Notes: a model not told the origin generated them from the sequence alone. A stretch of 64,000 nucleotides of DNA from Marinobacterium nitratireducens (GCF_014645375.1 NZ_BMLT01000006.1:62001-126000); one strand, 5' to 3'; shown: positions 7,730 to 18,016, counted from the stretch's first letter. Program-made: numbers and translations.

Positions 7730-8596
7730 TCAGTCCTTGGTTTCGGGACGGGGAATCGAGACGATGCGGCGATCCAGCTGCAGCACCGAGGTGTCCCGGT
7801 CGGTATAGTCGTACAGGCCCAGCAGGTAGCGTATGGCATTGAGCCGGGCTCGCTTCTTGTCGTCGGAGCGGATGCACACCCAGGGTGATTCCGGCGTGCT
7901 GGTATAACGGAACATGTCGTCCCGGGCGCGGCTGTAGTCGTTCCAGCGCCGCTGCGCTTCGACATCGATGGGGCTCAGTTTCCACTGCTTCAGCGGGTCT
8001 GTCTCGCGCTGGTGGAAGCGCCGGCGCTGCTCCTTCTTGCTGACCATGAACCAGAGCTTTACCAGGTGCAGTCCCGAGTCCATCATCATGCGTTCGAGCT
8101 GCGGCGCCGTGTGCAGAAACTCCTTTACCTCGGCCCGGGTGCAGAATCCCATGACGCGCTCGACGCCGGCTCTGTTGTACCAGGAGCGGTCGAACAGGAC
8201 GATTTCGCCGGCGTTGGGCAGTTGCTTGATATAGCGCTGGAAGTACCACTGGCCAAGCTCCTGTTCCGTGGGCTTGCCGAGTGCCACCACGCGATAGTTG
8301 CGCGGATTGAGGTTTTCGATCACACGTTTGATGGTGCCGCCCTTGCCGGCGGCATCGCGCCCCTCGAACAGCACGCACAGCGGGATCCTGTACTCCTGCA
8401 CCCAGCGCTGGAACTTCTGCAGTTCGATCTGCAGCGGGTACATTTCCCGCTTGTACCGGGCCTTGGTCATGCGATTGGGGCGCTCACGGCGTTCCAGCTG
8501 TCCCGCCGCCAGCTCGCTGTCAGCTTCTTCGTGGAGGTGCAGCGTTGCCAGGTCCAGCAGTTCGGTGCTGATAAGGCGCTTGTCACTGTCAGCCAT
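7730..8596 (-). CDS. ppk2: Polyphosphate kinase 2 (class I PPK2)
   Basis: PPK2 enzymes use polyphosphate to phosphorylate nucleoside diphosphates, or run in reverse. The 288-residue single-domain protein has the Walker A-like FEGRDAAGKGGTIKRV near residue 85 and the Walker B/lid motif VLFDRSWYNRAGVERVMGFC near 145, then WFMVSKKEQRRRF. It overlaps the upstream panE stop by eight bases and is followed after two bases by the cobalamin adenosyltransferase gene. The class I assignment is from length and single domain; whether GDP or ADP is preferred cannot be read from sequence. Confidence 0.9.
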   Translation of the reverse strand: MADSDKRLISTELLDLATLHLHEEADSELAAGQLERRERPNRMTKARYKREMYPLQIELQKFQRWVQEYRIPLCVLFEGRDAAGKGGTIKRVIENLNPRNYRVVALGKPTEQELGQWYFQRYIKQLPNAGEIVLFDRSWYNRAGVERVMGFCTRAEVKEFLHTAPQLERMMMDSGLHLVKLWFMVSKKEQRRRFHQRETDPLKQWKLSPIDVEAQRRWNDYSRARDDMFRYTSTPESPWVCIRSDDKKRARLNAIRYLLGLYDYTDRDTSVLQLDRRIVSIPRPETKD

Positions 8597-9518
8597 GGTT
8601 GCTGTCTCTCCTGTGCTGCGTAGCTTCGAGTTTGCGGACCTGTTCCAGCATAGCCCTGTGCGTCGGTACGGCGATGCCGAGGCGTTCGGCTTCACGGCAA
8701 AGGTAGCCGGTGATCTGTTCGATCTCGGTGGTGCGCCGGTGACGGATGTCCTGCAGCATCGACGAAAAATTGTCGCCGGTGGCCGCAGCGACGTTCTGTG
8801 CCTGCTCGGCGAGAGGCCTGTCGAACAGTTGAGTGCCACGGGCCCTGGCGACAAGCTCGAACTCGTCGCACAGCCTGATCAGTTCCTCGCGGTAGCGGGC
8901 GATGCGTACCAGGTCGCCATTGCGGCAGGCGTGTATCGCGGTCAGAGGGTTGATGGCGCAGTTGACCGCGAGCTTGCGCCAGAGCGTGGTCTCGATATCG
9001 GGATCGGAGCAGACCTCCAGGCTGAAATCATCGGGCAGTTCCGCTACGAGATCTGAAGAGTCCGCGTCGCTGGCGCCGATGCGCGTCTGGCCGCGTCCGG
9101 CGTGCACCACTTCGAAGGGCGCGCGCAGCCAGGCACCGTCGGTGGTGGAGCCGATCGCGAGCCGCCAGGGGCCGACAAGTTCGCCGGCCAGCTGCTGGTT
9201 ACCAAGGCCGTTCTGCAAAACCAGCACCCGGGCGTTTGGCGTCAGTCTCGGCAGTACGGCGCGCAGCGCCGCCTCGGTATCGAAGGCCTTGGTACACAGG
9301 AGCAGGCGCTCGATGGGTCCGCAGTCGCCGGCCAGGGTTGCCTTCACCCGGTGAAGACTTTCGTTGCCTTCCCGTGTCAGGCGGATGCCGCCGGCCCGCC
9401 GGAACTGTTGCAGCCGGGTGGCGTCACGCAACACCAGGGTTACGCCGAACCCCGCCTGTTGCAGGCTGGCTCCCCAGAGGCAGCCAATAGCGCCGGCCCC
9501 GACAATGGTCCACTCCAT
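8589..9518 (-). CDS. panE: 2-dehydropantoate 2-reductase
   Basis: PanE reduces ketopantoate to pantoate with NADPH, on the route to pantothenate and CoA. The 309-residue protein starts with the dinucleotide fold VGAGAIGCLWG and has LLCTKAFDT and VLQNGLGNQ of the reductase domain, then KLAVNCAINPLTAIHAC, with the conserved catalytic Lys and Asn, near residue 180. ATG 9516-9518 has GGAG nine bases upstream. As in Pseudomonas it lies next to yajQ, in divergent orientation. Confidence 0.9.
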   Translation of the reverse strand: MEWTIVGAGAIGCLWGASLQQAGFGVTLVLRDATRLQQFRRAGGIRLTREGNESLHRVKATLAGDCGPIERLLLCTKAFDTEAALRAVLPRLTPNARVLVLQNGLGNQQLAGELVGPWRLAIGSTTDGAWLRAPFEVVHAGRGQTRIGASDADSSDLVAELPDDFSLEVCSDPDIETTLWRKLAVNCAINPLTAIHACRNGDLVRIARYREELIRLCDEFELVARARGTQLFDRPLAEQAQNVAAATGDNFSSMLQDIRHRRTTEIEQITGYLCREAERLGIAVPTHRAMLEQVRKLEATQHRRDSNHG

Positions 9519-9700
9519 GAAATCTCCAGATGCAGTCGAATGGGCTCATAATAGCGGTCCGCGCCGGGCGGGGGAACGCTCTGGGCGCGCGCGCGCAGGG
9601 TCCTGCGGGTGTGAGGCTGGTAACTGACGCCGGCAGTTGCTGCAACGAAGGCAACACTGTCCTAGAATGCCTGCTTTTGCGCGGCAAGAGGAGAGAGCAG

Positions 9701-10183
9701 ATGGCTTCATTCGATATCGTGTCCGAGCTGGATGCGCACGAGGTAACCAACGCGGTGGATCAGGCCAACCGCGAAATTCAGAATCGCTACGACTTCAAGG
9801 GTGTGGACGCCCGCTTCGAGCACAGCGACGACCAGGTGGTGCTCTGGGCCGAGGTGGACTTCCAGCTGCAGCAGATGCTGGAGGTGTTGCGCAGCAAGCT
9901 GACCAGCCGCAAGATCGATATCCGTTGCCTGGAGGTCAAGGATCCCGAGACTGCCAACATGAAGGCGCGTCAGGTGGTGGTGCTGAAGCAGGGCGTAGAC
10001 CAGGCGCTGGCGAAGAAGATCACCAAGCTGATCAAGGATTCCAAAATCAAGGTACAGAGCCAGGTCCAGGGCGACCAGGTGCGCGTGAATGGCAAGAAGC
10101 GTGACGATCTGCAGCAGGTGATTGCGCTGTTGCGCGGCGCCGAACTGGAACTGCCGCTGCAGTTCAACAATTTCCGGGATTGA
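9701..10183 (+). CDS. yajQ: YajQ family nucleotide-binding protein
   Basis: The 160-residue protein reads MASFDIVSELDAHEV then AVDQANREIQNRYDFKG, and contains VRVNGKKRDDLQQVI, all diagnostic of YajQ. Members bind cyclic di-GMP in some xanthomonads and other nucleotides or tRNA in others, so the ligand here is not known. The ATG has a strong GGAGAGAG upstream; a TAGAAT at 9663-9668 may be the -10 box. The order panE-yajQ-ampG follows Pseudomonas. Confidence 0.92.
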   Translation: MASFDIVSELDAHEVTNAVDQANREIQNRYDFKGVDARFEHSDDQVVLWAEVDFQLQQMLEVLRSKLTSRKIDIRCLEVKDPETANMKARQVVVLKQGVDQALAKKITKLIKDSKIKVQSQVQGDQVRVNGKKRDDLQQVIALLRGAELELPLQFNNFRD

Positions 10184-10195
10184 GTGGCAGCGGCA

Positions 10196-10262
10196 AACGA
10201 CAGCCCACAGGCCGGCGCAGCTCGCTTCGCTCGGTGCGCCCTACGTGCTGCGGATGTCAGGG
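10196..10262. repeat. Palindrome-like repeat between yajQ and ampG
   Basis: The gap between these convergent genes contains a short palindrome built on GCTCGCTTCGCTCGGTGC followed by GCCCTAC, a form often found as dispersed intergenic repeats. No terminator T run is visible. Confidence 0.4.
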
Positions 10263-10263
10263 G

Positions 10264-11715
10264 TTACGACGGCTGTTTGGCGGGCTCGTGCCGATCGCCG
10301 GCGTCGCGGTCATCGGAGCCGATGGTGGTGGCTGTAACCGGCGTATAACGCGCCGCCAGCCACACCAGCACCAGCACCGGCATGCCGAGCAGCGCGGTGC
10401 CGGCGAAGAACAGCGGGTAGCCGATCAGGTCGACGGCATCGCCCGAGAAGCCGGCGAGGAACTTCGGCAGCAGCAGCATCACTGAGCTGAACAGTGCGTA
10501 CTGGGTCGCCGTGTAGCTGACGCTGGTGAGGCTCGACAGATAAGCGATAAAGGCCGCGGTGGCGATGCCGGCGCTGAAGTTGTCGAGCGATACCGTCACG
10601 ATCAAAAAGGGCACGCTGTGTCCGGTCAGCGCCAGCGCCGAGAACAGCAGGTTGGTCCCCGCCGCGAGCACGGCGCCGGTGAACAGCATCCGCATGACGC
10701 CGAAACGATACACCAGCAGGCCGCCGCACAGCGAACCCAGGATGGTCATCAGGGTGCCGAACAGTTTGGTGATCTCGGCGACCTCGACCTTGGTGAAGCC
10801 CATGTCGACATAGAACACGTTGGCGATGATACCCATCACCACATCGGCGATGCGGTAGCTGCCGACCAGCGCCAGAATCAGCAATGCCGGGCGGCCGTAG
10901 CGGCGCACGAAGTCGGCGAACGGGCACCAGATGGCGATATAGAGCCAGCCCAGGGTCTTCGCCAGGACGTGCGGCAGGTGCTGGCGCTGTTCCATGAAGG
11001 CTTCGATCTGCGCCCGTTCCTGTTGCGCGGCGCTACCGTTGGGCGCCGGCTCCGCTACCAGCAGGGTGGTGATGATCCCCACCAGCATCAGCGCCGCCAT
11101 TACCAGATAGGCGATCTCCCAGGATTCGCGATGGTAGGCGTCGCCGGTCGGGTCGTACCAGGCCGCGATCAGCAGTGCCCCGGTCGTCGCCACGATCATC
11201 GCCAGCCGATAGCCAAGCATGTAGGTTGCTGCCATCGCCGCCTGCAGCCGCGGCCCCGCCGACTCGATGCGGTAGGCGTCGATGCTGATGTCCTGGGTGG
11301 CGGAACTGAAGGCCACCATCAGAGCGAAGAACGCCATCAGTTCAAGGTTCTGCGTCGGGTCCGAGCCGGACATGCCGACCAGACTGGCAAGGATCGCCAG
11401 TTGCGCGGTGAGCATCCAGCTGCGCCGGCGGCCGAGCCAGCGCGACAGCAGCGGAATCGGCGTCCGGTCGATAATCGGCGACCAGACCCATTTGAAGGCG
11501 TAGGTCAGCGCGACCCAGGAAAAGTAGGTAATGGTGCCGCGGTCGATTCCGGCCTCGCGCAGCCAGTACGACAGGGTGGAGAACACCAGCATCAGCGGCA
11601 GTCCGGCGGAAAAACCGAGAAACAGCAGCGTCACGGCACGCGGATGCAGGTAGATGCGGGCGCTGTTCAGCCACTGTTTCAGATCCTTGCCATCCCGCTC
11701 GGGTACTGCTTGCAT
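10264..11715 (-). CDS. ampG: AmpG-type muropeptide permease (MFS)
   Basis: AmpG imports GlcNAc-anhydro-muropeptides from the periplasm for cell-wall recycling, which links it to ampC beta-lactamase induction. The 483-residue protein has twelve or more predicted membrane helices and the family opening LLFLGFSAGLPLMLVFSTLS, then SWVALTYAFKWVWSPIIDR and FSSATQDISIDAYR. The length is close to the E. coli protein (491) and shorter than Pseudomonas AmpG. The neighbourhood panE-yajQ-ampG is the Pseudomonas order. It converges with yajQ. Confidence 0.9.
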   Translation of the reverse strand: MQAVPERDGKDLKQWLNSARIYLHPRAVTLLFLGFSAGLPLMLVFSTLSYWLREAGIDRGTITYFSWVALTYAFKWVWSPIIDRTPIPLLSRWLGRRRSWMLTAQLAILASLVGMSGSDPTQNLELMAFFALMVAFSSATQDISIDAYRIESAGPRLQAAMAATYMLGYRLAMIVATTGALLIAAWYDPTGDAYHRESWEIAYLVMAALMLVGIITTLLVAEPAPNGSAAQQERAQIEAFMEQRQHLPHVLAKTLGWLYIAIWCPFADFVRRYGRPALLILALVGSYRIADVVMGIIANVFYVDMGFTKVEVAEITKLFGTLMTILGSLCGGLLVYRFGVMRMLFTGAVLAAGTNLLFSALALTGHSVPFLIVTVSLDNFSAGIATAAFIAYLSSLTSVSYTATQYALFSSVMLLLPKFLAGFSGDAVDLIGYPLFFAGTALLGMPVLVLVWLAARYTPVTATTIGSDDRDAGDRHEPAKQPS

Positions 11716-11841
11716 GTTGGGTCCGGTTTTCTCGAATTAGGCCCCTGCCATTGTCTCGGTCGCGCCGGCGAATGTAAATGCAAGGCAGGTTTTGAGTTTA
11801 CAGAGGGCGGTCCTGGATTCAGGCTAATCTGCGAAGAATCC

Positions 11842-11869
11842 AAAAAAAGACCCGCAACTCGTGCGGGTC
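11842..11869 (-). terminator. Rho-independent terminator of the SDR gene
   Basis: On the minus strand GACCCGCA-CGAGT-TGCGGGTC forms an 8-base-pair hairpin followed directly by seven T residues (A run 11842-11848 on the plus strand). It lies 57 bases beyond the stop of the SDR gene, so the heptamer units between them are inside the transcript. Confidence 0.85.
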
Positions 11870-11899
11870 CCAGGGTCAGGCGGTACTGCTGCCAAAACT

Positions 11900-11927
11900 T
11901 TGTACTGTCTACTGTGCTCTGTGAACT
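11900..11927 (-). repeat. Degenerate heptamer units after the SDR stop codon
   Basis: Read in the gene's direction, the last base of the TAG stop begins four successive 7-base units: GTTCACA, GAGCACA, GTAGACA and GTACAAA. The period and the leading GT match the arrays at 914-1044 and 61319-61420, but the units are more diverged. Confidence 0.55.
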
Positions 11928-12687
11928 AGATCCTCAAGGCGCCATCGATTTCGAAGCAGCGACCGCTGATGTAGTCGTTTTCGAGAATGAAGGTTACGGT
12001 GCGGGCGATCTCCTCGGGCTTGCCGAGGCGGCGCAGCGGGATCTGCGAGGACAGCTTCTCCAGGGCTTCGGGTTTCATCGCCATGACCATGTCGGTGGCG
12101 ATGAAGCCGGGCGCGATGGACGCGGCGCGTATCCCATAGCGCGCCAGTTCCTTGGCCCAGGTGACGGCCATCGCCTCGGCGCCGGCCTTGCTGGCGGTGT
12201 AGTTGGTCTGACCCATGTTGCCCGAGCGGGAAATCGACGAGATATTGATGATGCAGCCGTGGTTGCCGAGCTCGATCATCTTGGCGGCGGCTTCACGGGC
12301 GCAGAGGAAAGTACCGGTCAGGTTAACCGCGATGACCTGGTTCCACTTGTCCAGGGACATTTTGCTGACGACTTCGCCGTCCTTGGCCTTGACCAGCATG
12401 GCATCGCGCGTGATGCCGGCATTGTTGACAAGGCCGTGGATGGCGCCCAGTTTGGTTGCGATTTCCTCGAACAGTCCTTCTACGGCGGATTCGTTGGTGA
12501 CATTGCAGACGAAGCAGTGGGCATCGGCTCCTTTCTCCATGCAGAGCCTGGCGGTGATTTCGAGATCGGCGCCGTGCATATCGACCAGGGCGATACGCGC
12601 GCCCTTGTCGGCCAGTTCCAGAGCCATGGAGCGGCCCAGGCCACGTCCGCCGCCGGTGATGACGATTACCTTATCTTTCAGTTCCAT
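11926..12687 (-). CDS. Short-chain dehydrogenase/reductase (FabG-like)
   Basis: A 253-residue classical SDR: cofactor motif TGGGRGLG at residues 12-19, NNAG near 93, catalytic Ser in NISSISRSG and YTASKAG near 160. The nearest recognised group is FabG-like 3-oxoacyl reductases, and the same type of gene stands between ampG and fxsA in Pseudomonas (PA4389 as I recall), where it is also unassigned. It may reduce 3-oxoacyl-ACP/CoA or another carbonyl substrate. AAGG lies eight bases before the ATG; the terminator at 11842-11869 ends the message. Confidence 0.85.
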   Translation of the reverse strand: MELKDKVIVITGGGRGLGRSMALELADKGARIALVDMHGADLEITARLCMEKGADAHCFVCNVTNESAVEGLFEEIATKLGAIHGLVNNAGITRDAMLVKAKDGEVVSKMSLDKWNQVIAVNLTGTFLCAREAAAKMIELGNHGCIINISSISRSGNMGQTNYTASKAGAEAMAVTWAKELARYGIRAASIAPGFIATDMVMAMKPEALEKLSSQIPLRRLGKPEEIARTVTFILENDYISGRCFEIDGALRI

Positions 12688-12967
12688 CGCGGGTACCTTG
12701 TTTCCTGAATGAAAGCGCAGTGCTGAGTCCGGGACGGGTTCCTGGCGGGCTGCTTTGCGTCCGGGTGTGCAGCCGGGGCGCCGCGGGAAGGCGATGCGTC
12801 TTGGCTGCCTCGGCGACCCTTGCCAGCTCCCAAGTAGGGGAGCCTGAACGGATACCCCGGAGCCAGTTCTAGTTATTGTTGGTTTGCGGCATTCACATGC
12901 TGCAATGCAAAACGTTATCCCGCAGATGCACAAATGTCTACTACCGACACGGGAGTGTCACGAAAAC

Positions 12968-13017
12968 ATAACAGTCAGCTGTTATACCTGAGCTGCATTC
13001 CGATATTTCCGAATATC
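12968..13017. promoter_or_regulatory. Two inverted repeats in the divergent SDR/fxsA region
   Basis: Within the roughly 500 gene-free bases (12688-13200) are two perfect inverted repeats: ATAACAG-TCAG-CTGTTAT (12968-12985) and GATATT-TCCG-AATATC (13002-13017). Their symmetry, AT content and position between divergent genes suggest regulator-binding sites. I recognise neither as the site of a named regulator, and see no other structure in the gap. Confidence 0.4.
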
Positions 13018-13200
13018 TTAAGTTTTTGAATAAAAAGAAGTTTGTTTGCGGTAACGGGGTGGGGAATTTTTTCTACGACTTTCGTCTAAAGGTCTTAAGA
13101 ATGAGCCCGGCAAGGGACGTTCAAGGGCAAAACGGTGCACAAGGTTGCGGTCTGGCGGTGCATCTGGTGTCATGGGGCAAACTCTTCCGGACCTTGCGAC

Positions 13201-13722
13201 ATGCCGTTTCTTTTTCTTCTTTTTATCATCATTCCGATTGTCGAAATCACCGTGCTGATCAATGTCGGACAGTTGATCGGTACCTGGTATACCGTCGGTC
13301 TGGTGCTGTTGTCCGCTTTTATCGGCGTCAACATGCTGCGTTACCAGGGGCTGTCGACGCTGGCGCGGGCGCAGCAGCGGGCCAATGCCGGTGAAATACC
13401 GGCGCGGGAGATGGTCGAGGGAATCGTGCTGGCCGTCGGTGGCGCATTGCTGATCACGCCGGGATTCGTCACCGACTTCATCGGTTTCTGCTGCCTGATT
13501 CCGGTCACACGGCGCCTCGCCGCCAATGCCCTTATCAAGCGCTTCACGGTGGTGGCGATGAGTCGTCAGCAGATGTCCGGTTTTGCCGACCCGGATTTCC
13601 AGCCCGGCCCGCACGGCCCCTATGGCCATCAGGATCCCCATGGCTCTCGCCACCACGAGCAGCCCACCCGTTCACGCGAAGGCGATGTCATCGATGGCGA
13701 ATACCGTCGCGAGGACGATTGA
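13201..13722 (+). CDS. fxsA: FxsA family membrane protein
   Basis: FxsA is a small cytoplasmic-membrane protein, named for suppressing F-plasmid exclusion of phage T7; its normal role is unknown. The 173-residue product begins MPFLFLLFIIIPIVEI, the family's conserved opening, has about four hydrophobic segments including ITPGFVTDFIGFCCLIP, and ends in a Gly/His/Pro-rich cytoplasmic tail. I choose ATG 13201 because upstream codons do not belong to the family. Position directly before groES is standard in gammaproteobacteria. Confidence 0.88.
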   Translation: MPFLFLLFIIIPIVEITVLINVGQLIGTWYTVGLVLLSAFIGVNMLRYQGLSTLARAQQRANAGEIPAREMVEGIVLAVGGALLITPGFVTDFIGFCCLIPVTRRLAANALIKRFTVVAMSRQQMSGFADPDFQPGPHGPYGHQDPHGSRHHEQPTRSREGDVIDGEYRREDD

Positions 13723-13751
13723 AAAAAATTTAAAAATTTTTCGCTGGCGCT

Positions 13752-13779
13752 GTTGAAATGCCCCGGGCCGCCCCCATCT
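13752..13779 (+). promoter_or_regulatory. Sigma32-type heat-shock promoter for groESL
   Basis: GTTGAAA (13752-13758) is followed after 13 bases by CCCCATCT (13772-13779), nearly the sigma32 consensus CTTGAAA-N(11-16)-CCCCATNT. It lies 95 bases before groES. An AT tract at 13724-13741 just upstream may act as an UP element or as the end of fxsA transcription. Confidence 0.85.
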
Positions 13780-13873
13780 TCCTTTTCAACCAGAATTTGG
13801 GGCGCCGATAGGCCGGTGTCCTTTCTCTGCAAAACAAGGCTTTGGATCTTAACGAGATCAGGAGAACAAACAG

Positions 13874-14167
13874 ATGAAAATTCGTCCGCTTCACGATCGG
13901 GTTGTCGTTCGTCGCAGTGAAGAAGAAACCACCACTTCCGGCGGTATCGTGCTGCCGGGTTCCGCAGCAGAAAAGCCGAATCGCGGCACCATCGTTGCGG
14001 TAGGTGAAGGGCGTACTCTCAACAACGGCGACGTCAAGCCGCTGTCCGTCAAGGTGGGTGATGTCGTTCTGTTTGGCCAGTACTCCGGTAGCAACACCGT
14101 CAAGCTCGACGGCGAGGAGCTGCTGATCATGAACGAAAGCGAAATCTTCGGCGTGCTGGAAGACTGA
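13874..14167 (+). CDS. groES: Co-chaperonin GroES
   Basis: The 97-residue protein caps the GroEL barrel. It starts [14 protein letters not shown], has the mobile loop [16 protein letters not shown] at residues 17-32 with the GroEL-binding GIVLP, and ends [16 protein letters not shown] precedes the ATG. It is co-transcribed with groEL 60 bases downstream from the sigma32-type promoter. Confidence 0.98.
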   Translation: MKIRPLHDRVVVRRSEEETTTSGGIVLPGSAAEKPNRGTIVAVGEGRTLNNGDVKPLSVKVGDVVLFGQYSGSNTVKLDGEELLIMNESEIFGVLED

Positions 14168-14221
14168 TAAGTCCTGCGCCAACCCCTGAATTTCGATTCC
14201 AAACGATTTGTATAGGATTAA

Positions 14222-15874
<1,653 letters not shown>

Positions 15875-15902
15875 GCCCGGCCAACCCCAAAACCCTTGAA
15901 AA

Positions 15903-15930
15903 CCCCGGCCTTCGCGCCGGGGTTTTTTTT
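15903..15930 (+). terminator. Rho-independent terminator of groESL
   Basis: CCCCGGC-CTTCGC-GCCGGGG, a 7-base-pair GC-only stem, is followed by eight T residues. It lies 29 bases after the groEL stop. Confidence 0.95.
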
Positions 15931-15989
15931 GTGTAGGGACATACTTATCCTGCGGGCACAGGATGTGCAGGAGCGGGGTGTTATTTGGG

Positions 15990-16010
15990 GTGACGGGTTA
16001 CGTGTCAAAG
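15990..16010 (+). repeat. Three heptamer units beyond the groEL terminator
   Basis: GTGACGG, GTTACGT and GTCAAAG follow each other without a gap and match the GTNANNN unit of the larger arrays, in groEL's sense orientation. Here the array is after the terminator, unlike the SDR gene. Confidence 0.45.
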
Positions 16011-16016
16011 AAGGGT

Positions 16017-16247
16017 GGGTCTAGCCGCCGTTCTGTTGTTCTTCCCGGCCGGCTCCCGGGGAGGGGCGGCGTAACCCATCATAGGCGCCGCAGGTGCCTT
16101 CGTGTCGGTCGGCGCGGGCTTGGTCGAGCTGCCTGATATTCCGCATATTTCCAGCAGGCAACGCAGTAGCCGAAGCATTTGATGGGTTACGCCGCCGTCA
16201 GGGTTTGGCTGAATGTTGCGGTTTTGTGCTCATGGCGGCTAGACCCA
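16017..16247. repeat. Composite palindromic repeat with nested inverted arms
   Basis: The outer arms GGGTCTAGCCGCC (16017-16029) and GGCGGCTAGACCC (16235-16247) are perfect 13-base inverted repeats. Inside, GGCGGCGTAACCCATCA (16065-16081) and TGATGGGTTACGCCGCC (16180-16196) are perfect 17-base inverted repeats around about 100 bases of unique DNA. It thus looks like two palindromic units in opposite orientation flanking a spacer. Related units (GATGGGT...GTAACCCATC) occur at 25949-26022 and 43897-44077. Confidence 0.75.
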
Positions 16248-16382
16248 TGCTACCGCAAGCCGCAAGCCGCATACACCATTCGCATACGTATCGCGTATAG
16301 GCCTACTCGGTATTTCGATTGGTCGCCTGCAGTCGATCGTCTAGTCTTGCTAGGGTCACTAAAAACAACTGCAGGACTAAAG

Positions 16383-17936
16383 ATGAAGAAAACTCTCTCT
16401 GTTCTCGCCGGCGCCATGCTCAGCATCGGCGTAATGAGTGCTCAGGCTGCGACCCTCAAAATGGCCTACGATGCCGATCCGGTTTCGCTGGATCCGCACG
16501 AGCAGCTGTCCGGCGGTACCCTGCAGCTGTCACACATGACCTTCGACCCGCTGGTGCGCTGGACCAAGGATCTGACCTTCGAACCGCGTCTGGCCGAGAG
16601 CTGGGAGCGTGTCGACGACCTGACCATGCGCTTTCATCTGCGCAAGGGCGTGAAGTTCCACAGCGGCAACGAGATGACCGCCAAGGACGTCGCCTTCACT
16701 TTCGAGCGTCTGCGCAACTCCGCCGACTTCAAGAGCATCTTCGCGCCGTTCAAGGAACTCAAGGTCGTCGATGACTACACCATCGACCTGGTCACCAACG
16801 AGCCCTTCCCGCTGGTACTGAACAACGCCACCTATCTGTTCCCGATGGACAGCGCCTTCTACAGCGGTACCGACGAGAACGGCAATCCCAAGGATATGCT
16901 GGTCAAGCACGGCAACTCCTTCGCCTCTTCTCATCTGTCCGGCACCGGTCCTTACACCGTCGCCAGCCGCGAGCAGGGTGTGCGGGTCGAGTTCAGCCGC
17001 AATCCCCAGTACTGGGATGAGCAGTCTCCGGGCAACGTCGACACCATCGTGCTGACCCCGATCAAGGAATCGCCGACCCGTGTCGCCGCGCTGTTGTCCG
17101 GTGACGTCGACTTCATCGCGCCGGTGCCGCCGACCGACCTCGACCGTATCGAGAAGAATGAAGATACCAACCTGGTGACCATGGGCGGCACCCGCATCAT
17201 TACCTTCCAGCTCAACCAGAATCGTGTCGAAGCCTTCAAGGACGCGCGCGTGCGCCAGGCGGTGAACTACGCCATCAACCAGAAGGGCATCGTCGACAAG
17301 ATCATGAAAGGCTTCGCCACCACCGCGGCGCAGCTGAGTCCGGAAGGCTATCTCGGCCACAACCCGAACCTTGAGCCGCGCTACGACCTCGAGAAAGCCA
17401 AGCAGCTGATGAAGGATGCCGGTTACGAAGACGGTTTCAGCGTCACCATGATGGCGCCGAACAATCGCTACGTGAACGATGCCAAGATCGCTCAGGCGGT
17501 GGCCTCGATGCTGGCGCGCATCAACATCAAGGTGGATCTCAAAACCGTGCCCAAGGCGCAGTACTGGCCGGCTTTCGATGCCCGCGAGGCGGACATCATG
17601 ATGATCGGCTGGCACGCCGATACCGAGGACTCGAACAACTTCTACGAGTTCCTGACCATGTGCCCGAACGCCGATACCGGTGCCGGCCAGTACAACAGCG
17701 GCAACTACTGCAACCCGGAGATCGACAAGCTGGTGGTGCAGGCCAACAGCGAGACCGATCCGGCCAAGCGCGCAGAACTGATGCAGCAGATCGAACAGAT
17801 GCTGTACGACGATGCCGCCTTCGTACCGCTGCACTGGCAGAACCTGGCCTGGGCCGCCGCCAAGAAAGTCGATATCGAGCCGGTGCTCAATGTCATGAAC
17901 TTCCCGTACCTGGGTGACCTGGTCATCGAGGAATAA
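16383..17936 (+). CDS. Dipeptide/oligopeptide ABC transporter substrate-binding protein
   Basis: The 517-residue protein has a signal peptide (about residues 1-23, ending SAQAA) and the SBP_bac_5 fold of DppA/OppA proteins: DPVSLDPHEQ near residue 35, PRLAESWERVDDLTMRFHLR near 70 and GVKFHSGNEMTAKDVAFTF near 90. It delivers peptides, or a related solute, to the permease pair encoded downstream. I start at ATG 16383 for the signal peptide; AGGA is upstream. A terminator-like hairpin and a long palindrome separate it from the permease genes, the usual way binding protein is made in excess. Confidence 0.92.
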   Translation: MKKTLSVLAGAMLSIGVMSAQAATLKMAYDADPVSLDPHEQLSGGTLQLSHMTFDPLVRWTKDLTFEPRLAESWERVDDLTMRFHLRKGVKFHSGNEMTAKDVAFTFERLRNSADFKSIFAPFKELKVVDDYTIDLVTNEPFPLVLNNATYLFPMDSAFYSGTDENGNPKDMLVKHGNSFASSHLSGTGPYTVASREQGVRVEFSRNPQYWDEQSPGNVDTIVLTPIKESPTRVAALLSGDVDFIAPVPPTDLDRIEKNEDTNLVTMGGTRIITFQLNQNRVEAFKDARVRQAVNYAINQKGIVDKIMKGFATTAAQLSPEGYLGHNPNLEPRYDLEKAKQLMKDAGYEDGFSVTMMAPNNRYVNDAKIAQAVASMLARINIKVDLKTVPKAQYWPAFDAREADIMMIGWHADTEDSNNFYEFLTMCPNADTGAGQYNSGNYCNPEIDKLVVQANSETDPAKRAELMQQIEQMLYDDAAFVPLHWQNLAWAAAKKVDIEPVLNVMNFPYLGDLVIEE

Positions 17937-17990
17937 GTGAACCGGGGCCGGCGGCCCCGCCGGCCCCGCTTGTCTCCTTCGAGTTTTCCT

Positions 17991-18016
17991 GACGGCCCGC
18001 GCCGGGCCGTCCTTTT
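17991..18016 (+). terminator. Terminator-like hairpin after the binding-protein gene
   Basis: GACGGCCCG-CGC-CGGGCCGTC forms a perfect 9-base-pair stem followed by CTTTTGCTT. The short T run makes it a moderate terminator. A second GC-rich hairpin (GGGGCCGGCGG and its complement) lies at 17944-17968. Confidence 0.6.
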
